Part shown: positions 26,530-35,648 of the stretch, in pieces
How positions within the stretch are numbered: the first letter of the stretch is position 1
Layout: each line of letters starts with the position of its first letter
Origin: Bacteroidaceae bacterium
GTDB lineage: Bacteria; Bacteroidota; Bacteroidia; Bacteroidales; Bacteroidaceae
Length of the DNA stretch: 64,000 nucleotides
Direction: 5' to 3'
NCBI GenBank assembly: GCA_017503645.1
Contig: JAFVSR010000014.1
Coordinates: 16,514 to 80,513 of the forward strand
Notes under the pieces: generated by a model
Database searches by the model: none
What the model was told of the DNA's origin: nothing
Seen by the model: only the letters and a program-made list of their open reading frames with translations
Made by a program: the position numbers and the translations under genes

Positions 26530-27501
26530 ATGATGATTGGTGTAATTGTACCTGTATATAAAACAGAGGAATATATTGCGGAATGTATTGAAAGCATTCT
26601 TGCGCAAACATACACAAAGTTCCGTCTTATACTTGTTGATGACGGCAGCCCCGATGGTGCAGGTGCCATTTGCGATGAATATGCAACAAAAGATCGCCGC
26701 ATAACAGTACTTCACCAAGAAAATGCCGGTGTTACACGTGCAAGAGCCCGTGGTGTTGAAGAAGCTAATGATTGTGAATGGATAGCATTTGTGGATAGCG
26801 ACGACATTTTGCCAAAATATGCGTTGGGGACTCTACACTCAAACATAGACGAAAGCACAGATATATCCCAGGGAGCAATGGAGCGCTTCTCTAAAATAGA
26901 AGATATTATCGACAATTCCAAAAACAAAAACACATATATTAATATAGATATTCTGCGCAAAAATGCCATTACCGGAATAGACTGCAGCTTGTGTGCAAAA
27001 CTCATAAAAAGAGAGTTATTCGATAGCAACACCTTTGATATTCCCAAAGAGATAATTATGGGTGAAGACACTATTACCAATGCAAAAATAGCTTTCAAAA
27101 CCAATAATAGAGCCACACACACAACAAAGATTGTATATTATTATAGGCAACACAGCGAAAGTTGTATGCGCACATTTAAGCATAATGCAGAATACGAACA
27201 GCTTTTCGTTGAGCAGCTTTGGGAAAATGTACCTAAAGACTTTAAGAATAAATATATAAATGCATTTATAGGAAGACGCATTAATACATTTGACTTTTTT
27301 TTTGGATATTCAACCAAGGTTCCCGAATGGATAAACACAAGCTTTTTAAACAACCTGCTTGCAGACATTAAAACCTACAATTACTATCACCAACCTATTG
27401 AACGTATACTCCTAACGGCTAAAAACAAACAACTACGCGCGATATTAATCTTCATAAAAAGAGTAAAAAATAAAATTAGTAATAAGCTTGTATTTCAATA
27501 A
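26530..27501 (+). CDS. glycosyltransferase family 2 (second copy)
   Basis: A 323-residue GT2 protein starting MMIGVIVPVYKTEEYIAE, with LILVDDGSPD and FVDSDDILP motifs. Its first ~280 bp match the GT2 gene at 24633 closely (many long identical stretches), including identical residues through AGVTRARARGVEEANDCEW, whereas the rest is unrelated or strongly diverged. The nucleotide-binding half was therefore shared by duplication or gene conversion and the acceptor-binding half differs, suggesting a different linkage. Confidence 0.9.
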   Translation: MMIGVIVPVYKTEEYIAECIESILAQTYTKFRLILVDDGSPDGAGAICDEYATKDRRITVLHQENAGVTRARARGVEEANDCEWIAFVDSDDILPKYALGTLHSNIDESTDISQGAMERFSKIEDIIDNSKNKNTYINIDILRKNAITGIDCSLCAKLIKRELFDSNTFDIPKEIIMGEDTITNAKIAFKTNNRATHTTKIVYYYRQHSESCMRTFKHNAEYEQLFVEQLWENVPKDFKNKYINAFIGRRINTFDFFFGYSTKVPEWINTSFLNNLLADIKTYNYYHQPIERILLTAKNKQLRAILIFIKRVKNKISNKLVFQ

Positions 27502-27563
27502 ACATTACAATCTGTTTCATATCATTAGTATTGTTATAAGTACAATGCGATTATATTAACGTT

Positions 27564-28607
27564 ATGATAATTTTCACGATATCAATATCAGTTTTTGCTA
27601 TTGTTATATATTTCATATATCAATGGATTAGATTGGCACCATACAACCAAGCACCACTTGATATAAAGACATTCGATGGCAGCAATAGCCCCTACCACCC
27701 GTCGGTGCTCTTCTTCAAGGAGGAGTGGAATGGGTATAAATATTGGATGGCGGAAACACCATTCTCGCCTCAATGCAAACCATATATGGACAGGAATGAG
27801 TGCCCCTCAATACACGTATCGAACAATGGTGTAGATTGGGAAGAAATCGCAAAGAACCCAATAGACGACCTTAATGAGAAAGAGATAAAAGAATTAGATT
27901 ATTTCTCCGATCCTCACTTGGTATATGTTAATGGCAAATTGGAGTGTTGGTATCGATTTACACATAGGAGTGGCGATAATAATTATTACGACAATCTGCA
28001 GTTGGTGAGAAAAACCAGCTACGATGGAATAAATTGGAGCGATAGAGAAATTCTTGTAAACCTTGCCACAGCCGAGGGTAATGAATTGGGCAATATGGTT
28101 GTGAGCCCGGCTATAATATACAGCAATGGCAGATATCGTATGTGGTATGTTGATAGCGAATCACGTGGTCAAAGAGGATTAGCGTATTCAGAATCGGAAG
28201 ACGGCCGTAAATGGCAAAACAAGTCTGCATGCAGGCTAATAGGAGCGCAAAACAACCCTTGGCACATAGATGTAAATTTTATCGACGGTATATATTATCT
28301 TATAAGTTACGACTCCAACAATCTTACAATTTGGAAAAGTGAAGATGGACAAAAATTCCATTACATTAAGGAGCTATTGTCACCATCCGTTACCGGCTCT
28401 TTCTACGGAGATTCACTATATAGAGCCTGTATTATAAAAGACGAAAAGTTAAAAGTGTTCTTTAGCGCCAAAGACTTATTCCGCACATATATTGGATTGT
28501 TGGAAGGAGAAAATATCCCCCAAATAAAAGTTGTACAAAATGGGCAACACACCACATTGTATAGATTTGCTATTTTCATTATCAATAAAAAGAAAAAATC
28601 CTTATAG
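27564..28607 (+). CDS. membrane-anchored beta-propeller protein, glycosidase-like
   Basis: A 347-residue protein with one N-terminal membrane segment (about 2-23) and a soluble domain built from repeated blades of the form VSNNGVDW, SYDGINWSD, YSESEDGRKW and WKSEDGQKF, each an S/D-x-D-G-x-x-W turn. This is the five-bladed propeller pattern of GH43/GH32/GH130-like enzymes and sialidase-like repeats. I cannot identify a complete catalytic set. It sits alone in the operon with a 62-bp gap before and 42 bp after. A secreted trimming enzyme or transferase acting on the capsule is possible; function not known. Confidence 0.6.
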   Translation: MIIFTISISVFAIVIYFIYQWIRLAPYNQAPLDIKTFDGSNSPYHPSVLFFKEEWNGYKYWMAETPFSPQCKPYMDRNECPSIHVSNNGVDWEEIAKNPIDDLNEKEIKELDYFSDPHLVYVNGKLECWYRFTHRSGDNNYYDNLQLVRKTSYDGINWSDREILVNLATAEGNELGNMVVSPAIIYSNGRYRMWYVDSESRGQRGLAYSESEDGRKWQNKSACRLIGAQNNPWHIDVNFIDGIYYLISYDSNNLTIWKSEDGQKFHYIKELLSPSVTGSFYGDSLYRACIIKDEKLKVFFSAKDLFRTYIGLLEGENIPQIKVVQNGQHTTLYRFAIFIINKKKKSL

Positions 28608-28649
28608 TTTATAGCTAAAAGAATCTATAGATTGATTAATGTAAAATAA

Positions 28650-29717
28650 ATGAGTAGCACCATCTCCTTCATCTTCCCACACCCAAGCAAAGAACCTGCC
28701 GGCGGTTACAAGGTTGTATATGAATATGCCAACCGCCTTGTTGCCGATGGACACAAAGTGAATATTGTATATTCAGGCTCGCTTTTTTGGAAGAAGAAAA
28801 GCCTATATTACAAACTAACTAATTGCGTGCGATACGTTCAACAAATTATAAAAGGATATTCAGGGAGAAAGTGGTTTGCGCTCGACAAACGTGTGAAAGA
28901 GCACCTAACACTATCGCTGAACTACCGCCACGTGCCTAAAAGCGACATATATATATGCACATCGCCCTACACGGCAATGTATGTAAAAGAATACCCTACC
29001 GACAAGAAATATTATTTTATCCAAGGCTATGAAAACTGGGGAGGAATCACTGATAAAACATTGCATTCCACATACCGATACCCATTAAGAAAAATCGTAA
29101 TTTCAAATTGGTTAAAAGACATTGTAAATAAGGAGGGAGAACATTGCGACATCGTCACCAATGGTTTTGATTTCAATTATTTTGGAATTACAATTCCCAT
29201 TAAAAAGAAAAACAAGTACAACATTGCAATGGTGTATAGTCCTATAGAAATAAAAGGGTGTAAATATGGTTTTGAGGCATTAGACAAAGTAAAAAAAACA
29301 TTCCCTCAACTAACGGTAACAATGTATGGCTCTGCAGCCAAGCCAATAAACCTACCGGAATGGTATACATACCATTTAACTCCCGACAAAAAGTTACACA
29401 ATAAGATATATAACGAAGCTGCAATTTTTCTTGCTCCAAGCCTACAGGAAGGTTGGGGGCTGACTATTGGCGAGGCTATGATATGTGGGCAAGCGGTTGT
29501 ATGCACCAACAACAAGGGATACAGAGAGATTGCCAAAGATGAGGATAATGCGCTAATGTGCAACATCAAAGACCCGACAGCACTTGCAAAAAGCATTATT
29601 AGACTTATTTCTGATGATGAACTTAGATTCCGTATTGCCGAAAACGGCCATTGCAATATACAAAGATACGATATAAAAACTTCATACCTGAAATTAAAGG
29701 AAATATTAGGATTGTAG
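28650..29717 (+). CDS. glycosyltransferase family 4
   Basis: A 355-residue GT-B retaining glycosyltransferase. It begins ISFIFPHPSKEPAGGYKVVYEYANRL (shown here only in part as GGYKVVYEYA), the acceptor-side glycine loop, and has the donor-side signature FLAPSLQEGWGLTIGEAMICG with the E-x7-E motif near residues 265-285. A/T-rich composition matches the variable core. The linkage and sugar are not readable. Confidence 0.88.
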   Translation: MSSTISFIFPHPSKEPAGGYKVVYEYANRLVADGHKVNIVYSGSLFWKKKSLYYKLTNCVRYVQQIIKGYSGRKWFALDKRVKEHLTLSLNYRHVPKSDIYICTSPYTAMYVKEYPTDKKYYFIQGYENWGGITDKTLHSTYRYPLRKIVISNWLKDIVNKEGEHCDIVTNGFDFNYFGITIPIKKKNKYNIAMVYSPIEIKGCKYGFEALDKVKKTFPQLTVTMYGSAAKPINLPEWYTYHLTPDKKLHNKIYNEAAIFLAPSLQEGWGLTIGEAMICGQAVVCTNNKGYREIAKDEDNALMCNIKDPTALAKSIIRLISDDELRFRIAENGHCNIQRYDIKTSYLKLKEILGL

Positions 29718-29725
29718 TAAATCTT

Positions 29726-30718
29726 ATGAAACAAGAGACAATTATATCTGTAATTATCCCTATATACAACGCCGACAAATATCTTAAGAGATGCTTGAAT
29801 AGTTTACTATCCCAAACATTCAGCAATTTCGAAGCAATATTGGTCGATGATGGCTCAACAGACGATAGTTTGGCGATATGCGAAGAGTATGCTCTAAATG
29901 ACAAACGAATAAAACTTATACGTAACAAAAACGGCGGGCCGAGCAAAGCTCGTAATCAAGGGTTAGAACAGGTTACTACAAAATGGGTAACATTCATTGA
30001 TGCCGATGATTATGTAGGACCATACTATCTTGAGAATTTTATAAAATATAATACTGATGATATTGAAACGCAAGTAATACAAGGGTACTTTACCGTTGGA
30101 TATAACAACGACAAACACGACACGATATATCCTGACACAAAATACAAATATCACATAGCAAAGGAAGGAGAGCATTCGTCGTATATTGAGGAAGAAAATA
30201 TCCTCTATAATTGGGCTGTTTGGTGCAAGATTTTCTCTGTTGAAATCATTAAGAAACATAACCTTAAGTTTGAGAACAATATTTGGAGTTCCGAAGATGG
30301 ACTTTTTTGGCATAATTATTTGTGCCACATAAAAAAAATCGTTTTCATAGAAGAACAAGGTTATTACTACTTCTGTCCTAAAGTTTACGATTCTGTGTCA
30401 AGAAATGGAAAGCACAAACCAGACACCGATGGATATATTACATTATCGAAGAACTATAAATACATTTCAACCATACTCCCTCGAAAATTTAAAATGAGCA
30501 ATAGATATGCATCTTTCTTAAAGATGCAATATCTACAGAACTATTTTAAGGGGATACTGACTCCGACGAGTCTAACAGACGAACAAATTACTCGTTTAGA
30601 AAGTATTAGACCACCAAAAAACTATTTTATACCAAATAAAAAAGGTATTTTGCTTTGGGTCGCAAATTTATTCTCAATTAAATTCATTAGACTAATCTCT
30701 ACTTTTATTTCAAGATGA
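29726..30718 (+). CDS. glycosyltransferase family 2
   Basis: A 330-residue GT-A protein. ATG 29726 gives the canonical MKQETIISVIIPIYNADKY; an upstream in-frame ATG at 29651 lies inside the previous gene and adds unrelated residues. Motifs AILVDDGSTDDS and TFIDADDYVG are the nucleotide and DxD regions. It overlaps the next gene by 4 bp. Not closely similar to the duplicated GT2 pair upstream. Confidence 0.9.
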   Translation: MKQETIISVIIPIYNADKYLKRCLNSLLSQTFSNFEAILVDDGSTDDSLAICEEYALNDKRIKLIRNKNGGPSKARNQGLEQVTTKWVTFIDADDYVGPYYLENFIKYNTDDIETQVIQGYFTVGYNNDKHDTIYPDTKYKYHIAKEGEHSSYIEEENILYNWAVWCKIFSVEIIKKHNLKFENNIWSSEDGLFWHNYLCHIKKIVFIEEQGYYYFCPKVYDSVSRNGKHKPDTDGYITLSKNYKYISTILPRKFKMSNRYASFLKMQYLQNYFKGILTPTSLTDEQITRLESIRPPKNYFIPNKKGILLWVANLFSIKFIRLISTFISR

Positions 30719-32604
30719 ACCTCGCCTCATTCGACATATTCGACACCGTGCTGTTGCGCAGATGTGGCAAGCCTGGGAATATTTTTTACCTGCTTGCACA
30801 AAAGCTATACCCTGGGGACGCTGCGAAAAGAGAGGCATTTATTTGGTGGCGCAGGCAGGCAGAGGGGCGTGTTGCCCGTCTTATAAAAGGACGAGAAACC
30901 TCTATTGCCGATATTTATACCGATGCGGGTGTTGCACAATTCGACGATTATACACACGCACAACTAATTTACGCTGAAAAAGAGACCGAAAGCGAAAACC
31001 TCACAGCAAACCCCGCTGTAAAATCTATAATCGAGAAATGCCGTAAGGAGGGTAAAACAATTTGTTTTATATCCGATATGTACCTCGACAGCGAGTTCCT
31101 CTCACAAGTATTAAAACGCGAAGGCTGTCTCGCCGGCAACGAGAAGGTTTATGTTTCGTGCGAAGAGGGGGCAAGAAAATCAACGGGTGCGCTTTACGAT
31201 AAAGTACGTGCCCATCTTAACCCAACCCATTGGGAACACTATGGCGACCACCCTGTGAGCGACGTGAAACGAGCAAAGGGAAAAGGAATTAAAGCTACAT
31301 TGATAGAAACCACATTTACCGAGAGCGAAAAACACTTTGCCGACAATTGCAAGCAACACGGATACGAACTTTCGTGCCTTGCAGGCTTGCAGCGTGCGGC
31401 TCGCATCACGAATGGTAACAATGCCTACAGCGCCCTTGCGGCCGACTTTGTGGCACCCGCCTACATACCATATGTGCATTTTGTGTTGGAAAAGGCAAAA
31501 GAGCAAGGTATCAAGCGGCTCTATTTCCTCTCACGCGACAGTTATATATTGCAAAAGATTGCCGAACAGATGCAGGGGGAGTACCCGGGCATCGCGCTTA
31601 GATACCTTTTTGTGTCGCGCAAAGCACTGTTGCTACCCTATCTGCAAGAGCCTACTGCTGCCAAATTCCTTGCAGTGCAGGACAAACAAACATTGGTTGG
31701 CAAGTACGTTGAGGAGCTTTTGAACTCATTAGCAACAAGCAGTACGGAACTTAAAGAGAAGTTCGCTACAGAATTTGAATACAGCAGAATCACAAACAAG
31801 CAGCAAGAGGCAGATTTTCTCAATAAAATATTCGGTGAAAAGAGCAAATTCCGCAACCACCTGAAAAAAACAGCCACAGAAAAACGTGAACTACTAAATG
31901 CCTATTTTGCACAAGAAGGGCTTTTTGACGATTGCGAAAAGGCTATGGTGGATATTGGTTGGTTAGGAACCACGCGCCATATGATTAACAGCATCTTACG
32001 CGAGGAGAAACAAATGGATACTCAATTCTTCTATTACGGAGTGAGAGGCGACGTGCTCGACAGCAGCCACGGAGTTTTTTACAATTACTTCACTCCACAG
32101 GAGCTAAGCACCGAACTCACCACTATGGTAGAAAACTACTTTTCTGCATCGCCCTACCCCTCCACCACGGGGTATCGGGTGGAGAGCGGAAGAGTTATTC
32201 CAACATTCAAAGAGGGAACCGGTATTAAAAGCAACAGAATTATAGATGCAAACATCGCCGTCTGCACATATATTGCCGGCGAAATATCGCACACGGCAAC
32301 GCTAAAAGCAGATATTCTGCGCACTTGGTGCAAGCGCACAACAGAAACAATGCTTGCACTAAAGCACTGCGACATCGACCTGCGCCCATTGTACGATGCC
32401 GAGGTTTTCGACGGAAAACCGTTTGTAAAGATACTATCTACAAAGGAACTGCTTAATATTATGTTGCTTGGCGGGCGATGCACGGCATTCGACAAAGCAA
32501 GCGTGAGACTCACAACCGGAAGGCTGTTTGGCACGGCGTGGAAGATATGCCGCATAACAGGCAGTATAAGGCGTTTCTTATATTTGAGATTCAAAGCAAA
32601 ATGA
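30715..32604 (+). CDS. HAD-superfamily domain protein of capsule loci
   Basis: A 629-residue protein whose N-terminal ~200 residues form a HAD hydrolase-like domain: SFDIFDTVLLRR (nucleophile D7, D9/10 region), CFISDMYLDSEFL (motif II) and HYGDHPVSDVKRAKG (acidic motif). The remaining ~400 residues have a conserved-looking LYFLSRDSYILQKI segment and MVDIGWLGTTRHMI, which recall the large HAD/glycan-locus proteins of Bacteroides. A phosphatase on a sugar-phosphate or lipid intermediate is a guess. GC content rises again here compared with preceding genes. Overlaps neighbours by 4 bp on each side. Confidence 0.7.
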   Translation: MNLASFDIFDTVLLRRCGKPGNIFYLLAQKLYPGDAAKREAFIWWRRQAEGRVARLIKGRETSIADIYTDAGVAQFDDYTHAQLIYAEKETESENLTANPAVKSIIEKCRKEGKTICFISDMYLDSEFLSQVLKREGCLAGNEKVYVSCEEGARKSTGALYDKVRAHLNPTHWEHYGDHPVSDVKRAKGKGIKATLIETTFTESEKHFADNCKQHGYELSCLAGLQRAARITNGNNAYSALAADFVAPAYIPYVHFVLEKAKEQGIKRLYFLSRDSYILQKIAEQMQGEYPGIALRYLFVSRKALLLPYLQEPTAAKFLAVQDKQTLVGKYVEELLNSLATSSTELKEKFATEFEYSRITNKQQEADFLNKIFGEKSKFRNHLKKTATEKRELLNAYFAQEGLFDDCEKAMVDIGWLGTTRHMINSILREEKQMDTQFFYYGVRGDVLDSSHGVFYNYFTPQELSTELTTMVENYFSASPYPSTTGYRVESGRVIPTFKEGTGIKSNRIIDANIAVCTYIAGEISHTATLKADILRTWCKRTTETMLALKHCDIDLRPLYDAEVFDGKPFVKILSTKELLNIMLLGGRCTAFDKASVRLTTGRLFGTAWKICRITGSIRRFLYLRFKAK

Positions 32605-33452
32605 AAATAGCGACCATTCTGCTAAACTACAATTCTGCCGACGACTGCAAAAAGTGCATCGGCGACCTGTTGCGACAACAAGGAGTGCAGCAGGAGGTAA
32701 TTGTAGTGGATAACTGCTCGCGCAATAAAGAGAAGAATGCCATTGAATTATTCTGCCAAGAAAACGGCATAACATTCATCGCCAACAGTACAAACAGCGG
32801 TTATAATGCGGGCAACAACGTGGGGCTGCGATACGCCGCAGAGCAAGGCTACGAATATGCCCTCATAGCCAACCCCGATATGGAAATCCCACAAGCGGAC
32901 TACATTGACAAACTACTGCAACCAATGATTGCCGACAAAGAGATTGTTGTATGTGGCAGCGACATTATGGGGCTCGATGGGAAGCACCAGAGCCCTATGT
33001 ACCGCGATGGTAACTGGCACAATAGTTGGGGGTGGCTGACCGAAATATTCAAAAAGCAGAAAACCGACACATACGATTTCATAGACAACTACAGCACAAG
33101 CCACTATTGTGCAAAAGTAAGCGGATGTTGCCTTGCAGTGCGCCTCTCTTTTATTGAAAGCATTGGATTCTTCGACGAATACCCCTTGCTCTACTGCGAG
33201 GAGGCAATACTATCGCGTCAAGTGGAAAGGGCGGGCAAAAAGATGTACTACACAACCGAGGCACAGGCTATTCACGCACACCGCAAAAGCGAAAAGGGCA
33301 ACCCCGTAAAAAGATTCCGTCAGTGGCGGCGTTCACGCCTCTACTATATAAAGAGATACAGCGGAGATACCGTATTCGGGCGCTTTATGGCAAGCCTTTC
33401 TATGAGAATATATATGGGATTAATGATTACATATAGTAAACTGAAGAGATAA
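32601..33452 (+). CDS. glycosyltransferase family 2 (rhamnosyltransferase-like)
   Basis: A 283-residue GT2 with MKIATILLNYNSADDCKKC, a VIVVDNCSRN nucleotide motif, NSGYNAGNNVGLRYA and a LIANPDME segment, the pattern of the WbbL/RfbF rhamnosyltransferase-like subgroup. ATG 32601 is chosen over an in-frame ATG at 32478, which lies deep in the previous gene. Overlaps upstream by 4 bp and downstream by 1 bp. The rhamnose assignment is only by subgroup resemblance. Confidence 0.88.
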   Translation: MKIATILLNYNSADDCKKCIGDLLRQQGVQQEVIVVDNCSRNKEKNAIELFCQENGITFIANSTNSGYNAGNNVGLRYAAEQGYEYALIANPDMEIPQADYIDKLLQPMIADKEIVVCGSDIMGLDGKHQSPMYRDGNWHNSWGWLTEIFKKQKTDTYDFIDNYSTSHYCAKVSGCCLAVRLSFIESIGFFDEYPLLYCEEAILSRQVERAGKKMYYTTEAQAIHAHRKSEKGNPVKRFRQWRRSRLYYIKRYSGDTVFGRFMASLSMRIYMGLMITYSKLKR

Positions 33453-34684
33453 TGCAGATAGAAAGAAACAGAGGATTAAAACTATTCACAACATTCTTCC
33501 TAATATATTTTTGCATAACCTATGTTCCTATAGAAGGGAATACAGGTTTTGGAATTGGAAGAATTGTAGCGTGCAGTTTAGCCATAATTATGATGCTTAT
33601 GTATTCGCTGAAGCTATCAAAGGCGATGATTATAGGCTTTATTTACCTCGCATATCAATTTACATCGGCCAGCTTTCACCCCGAAAGTTGGCGATGGAGT
33701 ACCCTGCTTTTCTCCACAGCATTTGTATTAAGCTACATAAGCATCTACAACTTTGTTGTTGTTGAAAAAGTTTTCTCCATAGAGCATTTCATAAAGATAT
33801 GCAAATGGATAATGATGGCTTATTTTGTGGTATGTATAATACAACAAACTCTAATTGTATTAGGCATTACTTATTTGCCACTCGTTAATATGATGTACAC
33901 GCTTAACCGCGGAATTGGTTGTCAATCTCTATCGCTTGAGCCAAGCCATTCGGCACGCATAATGCTTGTGCTTTATTATGCATACATAAAATGCAGCGAG
34001 TACAAGCGCGGAGAGGGGGCATTCACTCTTCAAGAATTATTCAGCGGCGAACAGCGATGGGTTACAATACGTTTCTTGTGGATGATGCTGACTATGGGTA
34101 GTGGAACTGCATTTGTTTGCCTAATTCTATTTAGCTTATATTTTGTGCGACGTCATAACTGGTACTACGTTATTCCCATACTTGCAATATGCTACACACT
34201 TATACAAGCATCGGGCATTGAGGCACTCGACCGCGCAACAAGTACAATAGAGGCAACAAGCACACTCAATGCTAAAACAGTACGAGAGACAGACGGCTCT
34301 GCGGCTGCCCGCATCACTCCAATACTTAATTCTCTGAATGCCGATTTCACGAAATTCGACACTTGGTTTGGCGAGGGTATTGATGCCAGTTTAATGGATA
34401 AAGCCAAGCGCACGATATTTGATGATTATGGACTATTATTTTATTTTATAACGTTGCTACTAAATTTTTCTTGCGCATATAACTTTTGGTCACTTGCCAC
34501 CATCTTTATGTTTGCAGGCGTAGGTGGCGGTGCAGGCGGCAATATATATTATGCTTGGGCTCTTATGATGGTAATGACCTGCGTAAAATATTTCCACGAC
34601 AACCAAGAGAATCCCGAGATATATGAAGATGACGAAGAGGAACACGAAGAAATCACGATAGATACCGAAACGACAAATGCCTAA
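33452..34684 (+). CDS. O-antigen/capsule polymerase (Wzy-like)
   Basis: A 410-residue polytopic membrane protein with about 10-11 hydrophobic helices and one large periplasmic-type loop (about 245-300, containing RATSTIEATSTLNAKTVRE). Wzy proteins have low sequence conservation; the call rests on topology, size and presence of Wzx, Wza and Wzc genes with no other candidate polymerase in the locus. A LEPSHSAR segment is typical of this class in Bacteroides. The C-terminal tail is strongly acidic (YEDDEEEHEE). It overlaps the next GT2 gene by 8 bp. Confidence 0.8.
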   Translation: MQIERNRGLKLFTTFFLIYFCITYVPIEGNTGFGIGRIVACSLAIIMMLMYSLKLSKAMIIGFIYLAYQFTSASFHPESWRWSTLLFSTAFVLSYISIYNFVVVEKVFSIEHFIKICKWIMMAYFVVCIIQQTLIVLGITYLPLVNMMYTLNRGIGCQSLSLEPSHSARIMLVLYYAYIKCSEYKRGEGAFTLQELFSGEQRWVTIRFLWMMLTMGSGTAFVCLILFSLYFVRRHNWYYVIPILAICYTLIQASGIEALDRATSTIEATSTLNAKTVRETDGSAAARITPILNSLNADFTKFDTWFGEGIDASLMDKAKRTIFDDYGLLFYFITLLLNFSCAYNFWSLATIFMFAGVGGGAGGNIYYAWALMMVMTCVKYFHDNQENPEIYEDDEEEHEEITIDTETTNA

Positions 34685-35648
34685 CTTCACCCTTGCAATC
34701 TGCGTTTATAACGCCGAGAAATATATAAAAGAGACCTTGCAATCGGTTGCCCTGCAAACGATGCAGGATTTTCACTTGCTCATTGTAGATGATTGCAGTA
34801 CCGACGGCAGTGTTGCTACCATTAAGGAGTTCTTCAACGAGCATCCACGGCAGTACGAGCTCGTCAGCCTACCTGTAAACGGTGGGTTATGCAACGGGCG
34901 AAGGTTCGTAGAGGAAAATGCAACGACAAGATATATAATGTTCGTAGATGCCGACGATATCCTTTATCCACAAGCGGTTGAAACATTATATAACAAAATA
35001 AGCAGCGACAAGGACCTAATTGCCGTTGGTTGCCATTTGGAATATATGGATAGTAATGGGAAAAAGATAAACGGTGGCATTTTCTTGGGCGAGACCACAA
35101 AGGAGGGATTCTATAAAAAGGCAGAAAAAGAGAAACTAATCTTTATGCAGCCCACCGCCATATATGACAGAGAAGCCGCACTACGCGTTGGGGGGCACAA
35201 TACAACGGGCTTCCCCGCCGGAAAGCCGCGATACCAGGATTTGTGCGAGGATCTCGACCTATGGACACGTATGAGCGACCTTTATAGAGAGGGTAAAGCC
35301 ATTATCGTTGTCCCCGAGATTCTCTGCCGCTACCGCAAACACGAAAATGCGATGTCGGGCAACTCCATAGGTATGATTCTACGAATGAGGCACATAAAAA
35401 AGAACCTGAAGCTACGACGACGTGGCAATAAAGAACTAAGTTTCATAGAATTCAAAGAAAGCCTTACACCTGCCGAACTAAATAAACTGGAGGGGGAGGC
35501 AAAAGCGGCCGACGAACTAAAGCAAAGTTATTACGCACTTAAAAAGGGAAAGATATTTACCTTTTTAAGTAAACTTACAATATCCATATACAGCAACCCC
35601 TCATACTTTATCAATAAGATAAAACACAATATTCTGAGAAAGAAATGA
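34677..35648 (+). CDS. glycosyltransferase family 2
   Basis: A 323-residue GT-A protein with FTLAICVYNAEKYIKETLQ at the start, HLLIVDDCSTDGS and MFVDADDILYP (DxD). It overlaps Wzy by 8 bp and the next gene by 4 bp, so translation is probably coupled. The C-terminal ~80 residues are basic and hydrophobic and may touch the membrane. Confidence 0.88.
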   Translation: MPNFTLAICVYNAEKYIKETLQSVALQTMQDFHLLIVDDCSTDGSVATIKEFFNEHPRQYELVSLPVNGGLCNGRRFVEENATTRYIMFVDADDILYPQAVETLYNKISSDKDLIAVGCHLEYMDSNGKKINGGIFLGETTKEGFYKKAEKEKLIFMQPTAIYDREAALRVGGHNTTGFPAGKPRYQDLCEDLDLWTRMSDLYREGKAIIVVPEILCRYRKHENAMSGNSIGMILRMRHIKKNLKLRRRGNKELSFIEFKESLTPAELNKLEGEAKAADELKQSYYALKKGKIFTFLSKLTISIYSNPSYFINKIKHNILRKK

